In this document: positions 26,912-34,692 of the stretch, piece after piece
How the letters are laid out: each line of letters opens with the position of its first letter
Numbering within the stretch: position 1 is the first letter of the stretch
NCBI GenBank assembly: GCA_017650305.1
Contig: JAGCFD010000047.1
Span: 1 to 41,064, forward strand
Length of the DNA: 41,064 nt
Origin: Bacteroidales bacterium
GTDB lineage: Bacteria > Bacteroidota > Bacteroidia > Bacteroidales > WCHB1-69
Direction: 5' to 3'
The notes under the pieces: generated by a model
Seen by the model: the letters and a program-made list of their open reading frames with translations, nothing else
Told to the model about the DNA's origin: nothing
Databases searched by the model: none
Program-made: the position numbers and the translations under genes

Positions 26912-27901
26912 ATGAAAAGAATATTTTTTCTGCTGTGCATCTTCTTGCTGATTTTTGCTGGTTGTCATCGCAAAGACAAACAGGGGACGGTTGATTCCTC
27001 TTCCTCTAATGTGGAGGTTGTGAAGCCTGCCTTTGACTGTGATTCTGCCTTTGCTTTTGTGAAGGCGCAGACCGATTTCGGGCCTCGCGTGCTCGGCAGT
27101 GAGGCGCATCGCCAGTGCCGCGACTATCTGGTCAGCAAGCTGCGTCAATATTGTGACACGGTTTACGTACAGACCTTCACCGCCAGAACATACGACGGCA
27201 AGCAGTTCGTGGCAGAGAACATTATAGGCTCGGTCAATCCGACTGCGGAAAGACGTATCGTAATGGCTTCGCATTGGGACTCCCGTCCGTTTGCAGACCA
27301 GGACCCTGTGCCGATGCACCGCGAGGAAGCCATTGATGGCGCTAATGATGGCGCGTCAGGCGTGGGCGTTCTCTTGGAGGTAGCCCGTCAACTCAGCCTC
27401 CAAAAACCGAATGCCGGAATCGATATCATTTTTTATGATGCGGAAGATTACGGCCCTCGTGAGAGCGACAATGCCTCAGAAGGCGAATGGTGGGGGCTCG
27501 GCTCTCAATATTGGGCCAAGAACCCGCATGTTGATGGATACAAGGCTGACTATGGCATCCTGCTCGATATGGTAGGCTCGGCCAACCCTAAGTTCTATCA
27601 GGAACAATTCTCCACCCACTACGCTCCAAACATAGTGCAAAAAGTGTGGGGAACCGCCTATAGCTTGGGCTATGCCAACTACTTTATCAACCAGCCGGGA
27701 GGCGTCATCACTGACGACCATTACTATGTCAACAAATATGCCCATATCCCGATGATCGACATTATCCACTATGACAGAGTCTCCGGTACCGGCTTTGACC
27801 CAGTTTGGCATACCTCTCAAGACAATATCCAGCATATAGACAAACAATCGTTAGGGGTTGTAGGTACTACTTTATTACAAGTTATCAAAAACGAACAATA
27901 A
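26912..27901 (+). CDS. M28-family metallopeptidase / glutaminyl cyclase-like lipoprotein
   Basis: Predicted lipoprotein of 329 residues; the signal ends IFAGC with Cys18 lipidated. The zinc-peptidase fold shows the M28 ligands in order: SHWDSRPFAD (His and second-shell Asp), DGANDGASG (bridging Asp), FYDAEDYG (acidic pair), LLDMVGS, and the C-terminal histidine in DPVWHTSQD. The WDSRPFAD and DYGPRES variants match the glutaminyl-peptide cyclotransferase branch seen in Bacteroidota. If so, it would form N-terminal pyroglutamate on exported proteins whose signal cleavage leaves Gln, as after AQ signals in this window. That role is inference. It overlaps lysC by one base. Confidence 0.88.
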   Translation: MKRIFFLLCIFLLIFAGCHRKDKQGTVDSSSSNVEVVKPAFDCDSAFAFVKAQTDFGPRVLGSEAHRQCRDYLVSKLRQYCDTVYVQTFTARTYDGKQFVAENIIGSVNPTAERRIVMASHWDSRPFADQDPVPMHREEAIDGANDGASGVGVLLEVARQLSLQKPNAGIDIIFYDAEDYGPRESDNASEGEWWGLGSQYWAKNPHVDGYKADYGILLDMVGSANPKFYQEQFSTHYAPNIVQKVWGTAYSLGYANYFINQPGGVITDDHYYVNKYAHIPMIDIIHYDRVSGTGFDPVWHTSQDNIQHIDKQSLGVVGTTLLQVIKNEQ

Positions 27902-29154
27902 TGCAGGTATTTAAATTCGGCGGAGCCTCTGTTAAGGACGCTCCCGCAATCCGTAATCTTTCCAACATCCTTCGTCTTTTTTCTGGCGAAGAATTGGTCG
28001 TGGTCATATCCGCTATGGGCAAGACAACCAATTTTTTGGAACGTCTGCTCAAAGCATATAGCAATCAGGAGAATACATCCAGTCTGGTCGAGGAGCTGAT
28101 GCGCTACCATCTGGATGTCCTGGAAGAATTGTTGCCAGGAGATAACGAAGGGAGAGGCCGCCTGACGTCATTACAACAGGAGTTGGAAAATCGCTTGGCT
28201 GTGCCCTATAGTGGTCGTTATGACTATGAGTATGATCAGATTGTCAGCTTTGGAGAACTGCTCTCCACTACGCTGATATCCTATTATCTGCAGCAAGTGG
28301 GTGTGTCAAACACATGGCTTAATGCTACAGAACTGGTGATAACGGATACCACCTATCGTGAAGGCAAGGTGGATTGGGAACAGACAGCTTCCAAGATCTG
28401 CACGGCTGTTCCGCTTGCTTGGAAAAATCAGTACGTTGTTGTTACGCAAGGATTTATCGGTGGTACCGATGAGGGTACCCGCGTGACCCTCGGTCGTGAA
28501 GGCTCAGACTATACGGCCGCTATCTTTGCCTACTGTCTGGATGCCAGTCGAGTGACTATATGGAAAGATGTGCCCGGCCTGCTGAATGCTGACCCTAAGC
28601 GCTTTCCGGATGCCGTCAAGTTGGATCAGCTTCCTTACCAAGAAGCCCTCGAATTGTCATACTATGGCGCTTCGGTTATTCATCCGAAGACCTTGAAACC
28701 TCTTCAAAACAAGCATATCCCGTTGTTTGTCAAGTCTTTCTTCCATCCGGAAGATCCTGGCAGTATGATTGGTGATTGCCAACTCTCCACCACGATCCCG
28801 TCGTTCATAGTGAAAGATCACCAAACCTTGCTGACAATCTTCCCCAAGGACTTCTCCTTTGTGGCGGAAGAAAATCTGTCGGAGATATTCACGCTCTTTG
28901 CCAAGCACCGGGTACATATCAATATGATGCAGAACTCCGCACTGAGCTTTTCCGTATGTACAGGCACGGAGATTGAGCGTCTGAAAGCCTGTGTGGCGGA
29001 GTTTCAGCCTCGCTATAAGGTTAAATACAACGAACAGGTCACGCTGGTCACGATTCGCCATTATACCCCCGAAGCTATCAAGCGCGTGATTGAAGGTCGG
29101 ACCATCCTGTTGCGTCAGACAAGCCGTACCACGATCCAGTATGTGCTGCTGTAA
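27901..29154 (+). CDS. Aspartate kinase
   Basis: Phosphorylates aspartate at the start of the lysine, threonine and methionine pathways. The 417-residue product begins MQVFKFGGASVKDAPAI with the kinase signature KFGGAS, followed by VVVISAMGKTTN, FGELLSTTL, and the GTDEGTRVTLGREGSDYTAA nucleotide/aspartate-binding segment. The C-terminal quarter carries ACT-like regulatory sequence (FTLFAKHRVHINMMQNSALS), so feedback control by an amino acid is likely. ATG 27901 overlaps the preceding stop as TAATG, and I reject the longer frame upstream. Monofunctional: no homoserine dehydrogenase fusion. Confidence 0.93.
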   Translation: MQVFKFGGASVKDAPAIRNLSNILRLFSGEELVVVISAMGKTTNFLERLLKAYSNQENTSSLVEELMRYHLDVLEELLPGDNEGRGRLTSLQQELENRLAVPYSGRYDYEYDQIVSFGELLSTTLISYYLQQVGVSNTWLNATELVITDTTYREGKVDWEQTASKICTAVPLAWKNQYVVVTQGFIGGTDEGTRVTLGREGSDYTAAIFAYCLDASRVTIWKDVPGLLNADPKRFPDAVKLDQLPYQEALELSYYGASVIHPKTLKPLQNKHIPLFVKSFFHPEDPGSMIGDCQLSTTIPSFIVKDHQTLLTIFPKDFSFVAEENLSEIFTLFAKHRVHINMMQNSALSFSVCTGTEIERLKACVAEFQPRYKVKYNEQVTLVTIRHYTPEAIKRVIEGRTILLRQTSRTTIQYVLL

Positions 29155-29195
29155 AGGGTTGAGAGGTTGTCTTGCCTTTTGAAAGCATAAATCAG

Positions 29196-29236
29196 AGCCT
29201 GAGGTGATTCAGTCAGAGTGTGGATTGAATCAGGCT
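29196..29236. terminator. Possible hairpin between convergent genes
   Basis: AGCCTGA at 29196-29202 pairs with TCAGGCT at 29230-29236, and ATTCA/TGAAT inside it can extend the stem with a bulge. It lies between the convergent aspartate kinase and holB genes. There is no immediate T-tract on either strand, so termination is uncertain. Confidence 0.35.
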
Positions 29237-29248
29237 AAGCTATGTCTG

Positions 29249-30418
29249 CTATTTTTTGGGAAGCAAGAAGGATACCAGTTGGAAATAGAGGTCTGTCAGG
29301 ATGAGGGATGTGTTCCCATTGCGTGCGACTTGACGAATGACGGTGTCCAGGGCCACGTTGAACTGACTGACAAATCGCAGAGAGAAAGCGTTCTTCAGAA
29401 GCTCGTATGTCTGCTGCTCAGAAGGTGTCATCTTGATGATAGTTCCGTCGTCAGATTTTGACAAGAGAAATTTGCGTGAGAGTTCCTGCCAGAATTGGAA
29501 GTACTGTTTTTGTATTTCGCGACTGAGTCCGGCAATCTTCTCTATAACCTCCTTGGCATGCGCAAAGTCCACTTTGTCCAAAGGCTGACGCTGTGCATAC
29601 AGTATGACGCTCTGCATATACTCGCGGAAGTCGGCAAGCATCTGCTCCGAAAGGTCGTCGTTGGGATAGCTTTTGCGGGCTTTGATGTAGTTGTGGTCTG
29701 CGTGGATGGCAAGGCTGCGTGCTGTTTCAGGATCCAGGTCGGGGAACTCTTTCATCAATGCCTGCTCGATCTCCTCCTCGCTGAGCTGCGGAAACTTCAC
29801 GGCTTGCGTGCGGGAGAGAATGGTATTCAACATCTGGTCCGGATGCTCCGTGATGAGGATGAAGAGACTCTTGTCTTCAGGTTCTTCCAAAGTCTTCAAT
29901 AACTTGGGCGCTGCATCGTGACGGAGTCTGTCGGCACACCACAGAATGTAAATCTTATAACCGCCCCTATAGGAACGGGTGCTGTTTTGGTTGATGATCT
30001 GACTGCAGTCGCGAATGTTGATGGTCAGCTGCTTATTGGCACCGTCCAGAATGGTCAGCCAATCGGTCAGGTCAATATGGAAGTTGTTGGCAGAGACAAA
30101 TGAGCGGAATTCGTTGAGAAAGAGCATCGACTCGCAGTCTTTGCTCTTCACATCTTTGGTGCCGCAGTTGGGGAAGTACAGGTGTACGTCAGGATGTTCG
30201 AGTTTGGCGATTTGTTTGCAGGAGGGGCACTCGCCGCAGGAGTCGCTTTCGGTCGGGTGCTCGCAGCAGATATACTGAGCCATGGCTACGGCGAGTGCGA
30301 AACCGTCGTTGCCCGGTTGGCAGGTGAACAGCTGCGCGTGACTGATCCGCCCTTCATGAATTTGATGCAGAAGACGATCCTTGAGTTCTTGAGATACTAT
30401 AACATCCTTGAATTGCAT
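29249..30418 (-). CDS. holB: DNA polymerase III subunit delta-prime
   Basis: Clamp-loader subunit, 389 residues. The N-terminal AAA+ domain starts with SHAQLFTCQPGNDGFALA: the position of Walker A lacks GKT, as expected for the non-ATP-binding delta-prime subunit. A zinc module follows (cysteines in CCEHPTESDSCGECPSCKQ), then HPDVHLYFP and the SRC-like segment reading ILSRTQAVKFP. It is last in the minus-strand run and starts 24 bases after the LOG-family gene. The C-terminal helical collar domain is present, so the gene is complete. Confidence 0.9.
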   Translation of the reverse strand: MQFKDVIVSQELKDRLLHQIHEGRISHAQLFTCQPGNDGFALAVAMAQYICCEHPTESDSCGECPSCKQIAKLEHPDVHLYFPNCGTKDVKSKDCESMLFLNEFRSFVSANNFHIDLTDWLTILDGANKQLTINIRDCSQIINQNSTRSYRGGYKIYILWCADRLRHDAAPKLLKTLEEPEDKSLFILITEHPDQMLNTILSRTQAVKFPQLSEEEIEQALMKEFPDLDPETARSLAIHADHNYIKARKSYPNDDLSEQMLADFREYMQSVILYAQRQPLDKVDFAHAKEVIEKIAGLSREIQKQYFQFWQELSRKFLLSKSDDGTIIKMTPSEQQTYELLKNAFSLRFVSQFNVALDTVIRQVARNGNTSLILTDLYFQLVSFLLPKK

Positions 30419-30442
30419 GGTGATTTTATCTTTGGATAGGTT

Positions 30443-31030
30443 TTAATGTTTGATTTTGGAAAGCCAACTCTCGCTGTTGGTGTTTTCGTATTTGTCTAAA
30501 GCTGTGAAGATATCCTCTACGGTATCCACAAAGTAGGCTAGATTTTTGTGGAATGCTCTGAGAAAACCCTCTTCCATGAAATGGTCCAGCAGAGCCAACA
30601 GGTGGTCGTAGTAGCCGTTAGGGTTATAAACGATGATGGGTTTCTTGTGCAAGCCCAATTGCGCGTCCGTGATGATTTCGAAGAACTCGTCCATGGTGCC
30701 GTATCCGCCCGGGAAGATGACAAAGGCGTCGGCGCGTTTTTCCAGGAGCTGTTTGCGCTCGCTCATGGTCTTGACGTAGATCATCTCGGTGATGTTGTCG
30801 GCGAGCACGGGACCCATCTTGAAGAAATCTGGAGCCACCCCTATGACAGTGCCGCCTTGCTCCATCATAGCCTCAGCAACCACTCCCATGATGCCAATGC
30901 TGCCCCCTCCGTAGTAAAGGGTCATCTCTTTCTGAACCATAATGCGGCCGAAAGTGACGGCGTCAGCTGCATAGTCAGGGTTGTTTCCTCTGGCGGAACC
31001 GCAAAATAAAGCAATGGATTGGTGGGTCAT
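30443..31030 (-). CDS. LOG-family nucleoside 5'-monophosphate phosphoribohydrolase
   Basis: A 195-residue Rossmann-fold enzyme of the TIGR00730/LOG family. It begins with the phosphate-binding segment IALFCGSARGNN and has the diagnostic PGGYGTMDEFFEI motif, a TLYYGGGSIGIMG loop and LGLHKKPIIVYN. LOG enzymes cleave N-glycosidic bonds of nucleoside 5'-monophosphates; in plants they activate cytokinin, while in bacteria the role is housekeeping nucleotide turnover or unknown. The start overlaps the pssA stop by 4 bases, so the two genes are likely translationally coupled. Confidence 0.92.
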   Translation of the reverse strand: MTHQSIALFCGSARGNNPDYAADAVTFGRIMVQKEMTLYYGGGSIGIMGVVAEAMMEQGGTVIGVAPDFFKMGPVLADNITEMIYVKTMSERKQLLEKRADAFVIFPGGYGTMDEFFEIITDAQLGLHKKPIIVYNPNGYYDHLLALLDHFMEEGFLRAFHKNLAYFVDTVEDIFTALDKYENTNSESWLSKIKH

Positions 31031-31743
31031 ATATTTTGGAATTTAATGATAGCGTGATAAATGAGACATATCAGCAAATAGCTGAGAATGATGATGGGAA
31101 ACGAGCTCCATCGGAATATGATAAAGAGTAAGATGCCCAAAGCCATGATGACATAACGGACAATGTTCTCTCCTTTGAACTCAAAACTTTTGAATTTGAG
31201 GGATATCATGTTGATTTCGCTGACTAACAGCAGGGCAAACAGGATTGCAAGAACCCAGACCACCCAGAAGTTGTTCAGGAAAGGGACTTTTTCGGCCGCA
31301 AAAGGTATGAAGGCGAGGAAAAGAGCGTTGGCAGGGGTGGGCAGTCCAATGAAGTTGGTATGCTGCCGCTCATCCATGTTGAAACGGGCCAGCCTGACCG
31401 CCGAGAGTGAAGGTATGAGGAAGAGCGTGTAGGGCAGCCAACGCAGAATGCTCTCATGGAAGATGGCAGGCATCTCGTAAAAACAACGGCTGAGCCATAC
31501 AAAGACAATCATCGCAGGCGCCACGCCGAAAGATACGATGTCTGACAGGGAATCAAGCTCTTTGCCAATAGACGAAGACACGTGGAGAAGCCGGGCTGAG
31601 AAACCATCCAGAAAATCAAAAACCGCTGCTGTGATAATCCATAGTGCTGCCGTCTCCAGATTTCCCTTCAGAGAAGTCATGATGGAGATGCATCCGCATA
31701 CTAAGTTCAGGCAGGTGAGGGTGTTGGGGATATGCTTCTTCAT
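31027..31743 (-). CDS. pssA: CDP-diacylglycerol--serine O-phosphatidyltransferase
   Basis: Makes phosphatidylserine, the precursor of phosphatidylethanolamine, in the inner membrane. The 238-residue product starts MKKHIPNTLTCLNLVCG and contains the CDP-alcohol phosphotransferase motif D-x2-DG-x2-AR-x8-G-x3-D-x3-D, seen as DFLDGFSAR then GKELDSLSD. About seven or eight hydrophobic spans. It begins 9 bases after the stop of the HU-SPOR gene and overlaps the LOG gene. This neighbourhood groups phospholipid and wall-related functions. Confidence 0.95.
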   Translation of the reverse strand: MKKHIPNTLTCLNLVCGCISIMTSLKGNLETAALWIITAAVFDFLDGFSARLLHVSSSIGKELDSLSDIVSFGVAPAMIVFVWLSRCFYEMPAIFHESILRWLPYTLFLIPSLSAVRLARFNMDERQHTNFIGLPTPANALFLAFIPFAAEKVPFLNNFWVVWVLAILFALLLVSEINMISLKFKSFEFKGENIVRYVIMALGILLFIIFRWSSFPIIILSYLLICLIYHAIIKFQNI

Positions 31744-31752
31744 AGCGCTTTG

Positions 31753-33288
31753 TTATTTAAGTACCCAATAATGCTTGTTGATGCTGTCGATGAAAGCTTG
31801 TGCTTCCTCTTCGGTAGGATAGATGCCGATGCAGATCCGGATGTTTTTGACGCCGTCTTGCAACACCAGGGTAGGGGAGTATTGTGCCAATCCAGTCTGG
31901 CGAATGTGAGTCTCTACATCTTTTTCTGATTGGAAACTGCCAGCGATGACGTAAAAATGTCCTTGCTCAAATTGAATGTAAGGATATTTTTTGTCTGCTG
32001 TTAACCGAAGCGTGTCGGGGATATAGACGGCAGGGGTGTCAACCTCTTCGGGCTCAATGATATACAAACTGTCGTCAAGCGTAATGGCGTCTGTCTCTTG
32101 AGGCTGAGATTCGATTACCTGGTCGCTGCTTCTTTTGTGCGGCAAATGATCTAAAATGTCCATTACCTGTTGGCGTAAGATGAAAAATAGTACAGCCGCC
32201 GCAGCCAATAGGAGTAAGAGCAGGATCCATGGCCATATACGTCTTTTGCGTTTGCCGGTATTCTCTTTTGGATCGTCATCACCATGGGAAGTGTCTGTCT
32301 CTTCATCGGACTCGGGCTCTTCCACGGGTTCCGGCTCTTTAACAGCAAGCGGCTCTTCAACCGGCTCTGGCTCTTCTGCGGGCTGGGGCTCGGCAATGGA
32401 TGCGGGCTCTTCCGCGGCAGCAGGCTCCTCGATAGTGTCCGTCTGGGGCTCCTCGTCCGCCACGTGACTGTATTGGATGACCGGCTCGGGTTCTTCCACA
32501 TGTTCAGGCTCGGCAATGGAAACGGGCTCTTCCTCCATTTCTTCCACCGGTGCTGCAACAGGTATTGTAACGGGTGTCGGCTCTACCACTGGCTCGGGTT
32601 CGGGCTCAACGACAGGTGCAGGCTCTTCCGCGGCAGTCGGTTCTTCAGTCGGTTCTGTCTTGGGTTCCTCGTCCACCACGTGACTGTATTGGATGACGGG
32701 CTCCGGCTCTTCTGCAGGCTGGGGCTCGGCAATGGATACGGGCACTTCCTCCAGTTCTTCCACCGGTGCTGCAACAGGTATTGTAACGGGTGTCGGCTCT
32801 ACCACTGGCTCGGGTTCGGGCTCAACGACAGGTGCAGGCTCTTCCACGGGTTCAGGAGTGTAATCGTCCTCTTCCATGGGAGGAACGGCGCCTGGTATCA
32901 AGGAAAGCGCCTTCATGCCTTCAAACTCTAAGTTGAGGCCTTCTATGGTCTCACTTTCGAAATGAATGTCCCCTTTGACCAGGGAGAAGGTGCCAAAACC
33001 TTCAAAAGTGACGCTTTTATTGTTGCTCAAAGCTTGTTTTAGCTCATCCACCCATTGGAGGATTTCAGCATTGGCTTGTGTGAGCATGCACTGGCGCTCT
33101 CGGCAGACCAAATTGGTGAAGATGATCTCTTCGTGGTCTATGTTGGTGTCAAGAGATACCTCGTAATGCGGAGGTAGCAGCGTGTCGCCGTCTATACGAG
33201 CCGACACATAGTGTTTGGTGAATGTGCCGAGGTCGTTGACGTAGATGGATTCGTTCTCTTGAAGGCCTTTGGTGATATAGTGTATCAT
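31753..33288 (-). CDS. HU-like DNA-binding / transmembrane / SPOR protein
   Basis: A 511-residue single-pass membrane protein. Residues 1-130 hold two HU-like domains of the CCDC81-bac type (INDLGTF-like VNDLGTF at 17-23 and FEGFGTFSLVKGD at 95-107). Residues 140-335 are a Glu/Pro/Val-rich linker with a 72-residue duplication (151-222 and 223-294). KRKRR at 347-351 precedes a transmembrane helix (351-371), and residues 435-511 form a SPOR domain (HFYVIAGSFQSEKDVETHIR). SPOR domains bind denuded septal peptidoglycan, so the topology puts HU in the cytoplasm and SPOR in the periplasm. It overlaps kdsB by 4 bases and is followed by pssA. Confidence 0.87.
   Translation of the reverse strand: MIHYITKGLQENESIYVNDLGTFTKHYVSARIDGDTLLPPHYEVSLDTNIDHEEIIFTNLVCRERQCMLTQANAEILQWVDELKQALSNNKSVTFEGFGTFSLVKGDIHFESETIEGLNLEFEGMKALSLIPGAVPPMEEDDYTPEPVEEPAPVVEPEPEPVVEPTPVTIPVAAPVEELEEVPVSIAEPQPAEEPEPVIQYSHVVDEEPKTEPTEEPTAAEEPAPVVEPEPEPVVEPTPVTIPVAAPVEEMEEEPVSIAEPEHVEEPEPVIQYSHVADEEPQTDTIEEPAAAEEPASIAEPQPAEEPEPVEEPLAVKEPEPVEEPESDEETDTSHGDDDPKENTGKRKRRIWPWILLLLLLAAAAVLFFILRQQVMDILDHLPHKRSSDQVIESQPQETDAITLDDSLYIIEPEEVDTPAVYIPDTLRLTADKKYPYIQFEQGHFYVIAGSFQSEKDVETHIRQTGLAQYSPTLVLQDGVKNIRICIGIYPTEEEAQAFIDSINKHYWVLK
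32407..32838 (-). repeat. 216-bp in-frame tandem duplication inside the HU-SPOR linker
   Basis: Two adjoining 216-base copies, 32623-32838 and 32407-32622, encode 72 residues each. Landmarks recur exactly 216 bases apart: CACGTGACTGTATTGGATGA at 32461 and 32677, and CTCTACCACT at 32581 and 32797. Differences between copies are concentrated near VHEEPE/QPAEEP and in the acidic tail. Confidence 0.9.
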
Positions 33289-34037
33289 AGGGGTTTTGAA
33301 TTATCGGATTGCGGATATTGTGCGTTGAATAGCTCCAAGTCTTCAGGGGTGTCGATGCCGATTCCTTGATAGTCGCAGGTGGTGGCATAGATGTCGAAAC
33401 CGTTTTGAAGCCATCGAAGCTGTTCCAATTTCTCTGTCTTCTCCAAAAAGGAGGGCTTTAGTTTCGTGATGGCTTGGAGGGTCTTGAAGCGGTATGCGTA
33501 GATGCCAAGATGCTGGTAACGGGTGACAGGGCCACTTCCGGGATCTCGTTGGTAGGGTATGGCATGGCGACTGAAGTAGAGCACTTTCCCATTGTCGGCC
33601 AAGACAGCCTTTACCACATTGGGGTTGGTTGCCCGATCCTCATCGGTAAAGGGTTTCACCAAGGTGGCGAGGTTGACATCCGGATTCTGGAAAAGAGTGG
33701 TCAGCAGCGAAATCTCCTTGTCGCTGATGCCGGGCTCGTCGCCTTGGATATTCAGTATGACATCCTCAGGGTCCAGGTTGAGGGCGGCGGCCACCTCACC
33801 GCAGCGGTCGGTGCCGGATGGATGGTCGGGGGAGGTCATCATGACTTCCCCTCCGAATGATTGTACGCAGTCGCGGATCAAGGGGTGGTCGGTGGCGACA
33901 ATCACTTGCGACAGCGAAGAACTCTTGACCTGCTCGTACACACGCTGGATCATCGGTTTGCCCTGGATGATGGCCAAGGGCTTGCCCGGGAATCGTGTGG
34001 ACGCGTATCTGGCTGGGATAATGCCGATGTGCCTCAT
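33285..34037 (-). CDS. kdsB: 3-deoxy-manno-octulosonate cytidylyltransferase
   Basis: Activates KDO as CMP-KDO for the lipopolysaccharide inner core. The 250-residue product starts MRHIGIIPARYASTRFPGKP, the nucleotide-binding signature of the family, and carries HPSGTDRCGEVA and NIQGDEPGI. The frame stays open 32 codons upstream, but that region overlaps the deoxynucleoside kinase gene and does not resemble KdsB. The start is 4 bases after the kinase stop, and the stop overlaps the HU-SPOR start (4 bases), fitting a compact operon. Confidence 0.95.
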   Translation of the reverse strand: MRHIGIIPARYASTRFPGKPLAIIQGKPMIQRVYEQVKSSSLSQVIVATDHPLIRDCVQSFGGEVMMTSPDHPSGTDRCGEVAAALNLDPEDVILNIQGDEPGISDKEISLLTTLFQNPDVNLATLVKPFTDEDRATNPNVVKAVLADNGKVLYFSRHAIPYQRDPGSGPVTRYQHLGIYAYRFKTLQAITKLKPSFLEKTEKLEQLRWLQNGFDIYATTCDYQGIGIDTPEDLELFNAQYPQSDNSKPL

Positions 34038-34041
34038 GCCG

Positions 34042-34659
34042 TTACTGGAACAAGCCGAACAATTCGGCATCGATTTTTTCAATGACGGTTCCGAAATCCT
34101 CGGGACGCTCGGCAAATTTGATAGTGTTGACATCTACAATGAGCAGTTTGCCGTCAGTATAGTTGTTGATCCACTTCTCGTACCGCTCGTTCAAGTTTTC
34201 CAGATAAGAATAGCGGATAGTGTCCTCGTAGGCGCGTCCGCGTTTGCCAATCTGCGTGATGAGGGTGGGGATGTCGGCCTTCAAGTAGATGAGCAGATCT
34301 GGTGGTTGCAGAAATTGCTTCATCAATTCAAAGAGGGATTTGTAGTTCTCAAAATCCCGAGTGGCCATCAGATCCATGTCATGCAAGTTCGGGGCGAAGA
34401 TGTAGGCATCTTCGTAGATGGTGCGGTCTTGAATGACGCTCTTCTTGCGCTTGCGGATATCAATAACCTGACGGAAGCGGCTGTTGAGGAAATATATTTG
34501 GATGTTGAAAGACCAGCGTTGCATGTCTTGATAGAAGCTGGCCAGATAGGGATTGTCGTCCACACTTTCATACAGGGCATCCCAGCCATAGTGTTTGGCC
34601 AGCATGTTGGTGAGGGTGGTCTTTCCAGAACCGATGTTTCCTGCGACGGCTATATGCAT
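34042..34659 (-). CDS. Deoxynucleoside kinase
   Basis: Salvage kinase of the deoxyadenosine/deoxyguanosine kinase type, 205 residues. It has Walker A GNIGSGKTT at the N-terminus, the catalytic DRTIYEDAYIFA segment (the ERS/DRS-like motif), and the lid region RGRAYE. QIYFLNSRFRQ also matches the family. It phosphorylates deoxynucleosides with ATP in the cytoplasm; the exact base preference cannot be read. It starts 33 bases after the OPT transporter stop and precedes kdsB by 4 bases. Confidence 0.9.
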   Translation of the reverse strand: MHIAVAGNIGSGKTTLTNMLAKHYGWDALYESVDDNPYLASFYQDMQRWSFNIQIYFLNSRFRQVIDIRKRKKSVIQDRTIYEDAYIFAPNLHDMDLMATRDFENYKSLFELMKQFLQPPDLLIYLKADIPTLITQIGKRGRAYEDTIRYSYLENLNERYEKWINNYTDGKLLIVDVNTIKFAERPEDFGTVIEKIDAELFGLFQ

Positions 34660-34692
34660 AGTTTAGATTGTTATTTGGTGAATAATAATGGT

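Noticed and set aside
27860-27900. Lysine riboswitch before aspartate kinase
   Set aside because: The kinase start overlaps the preceding gene's stop, leaving no leader for a riboswitch.
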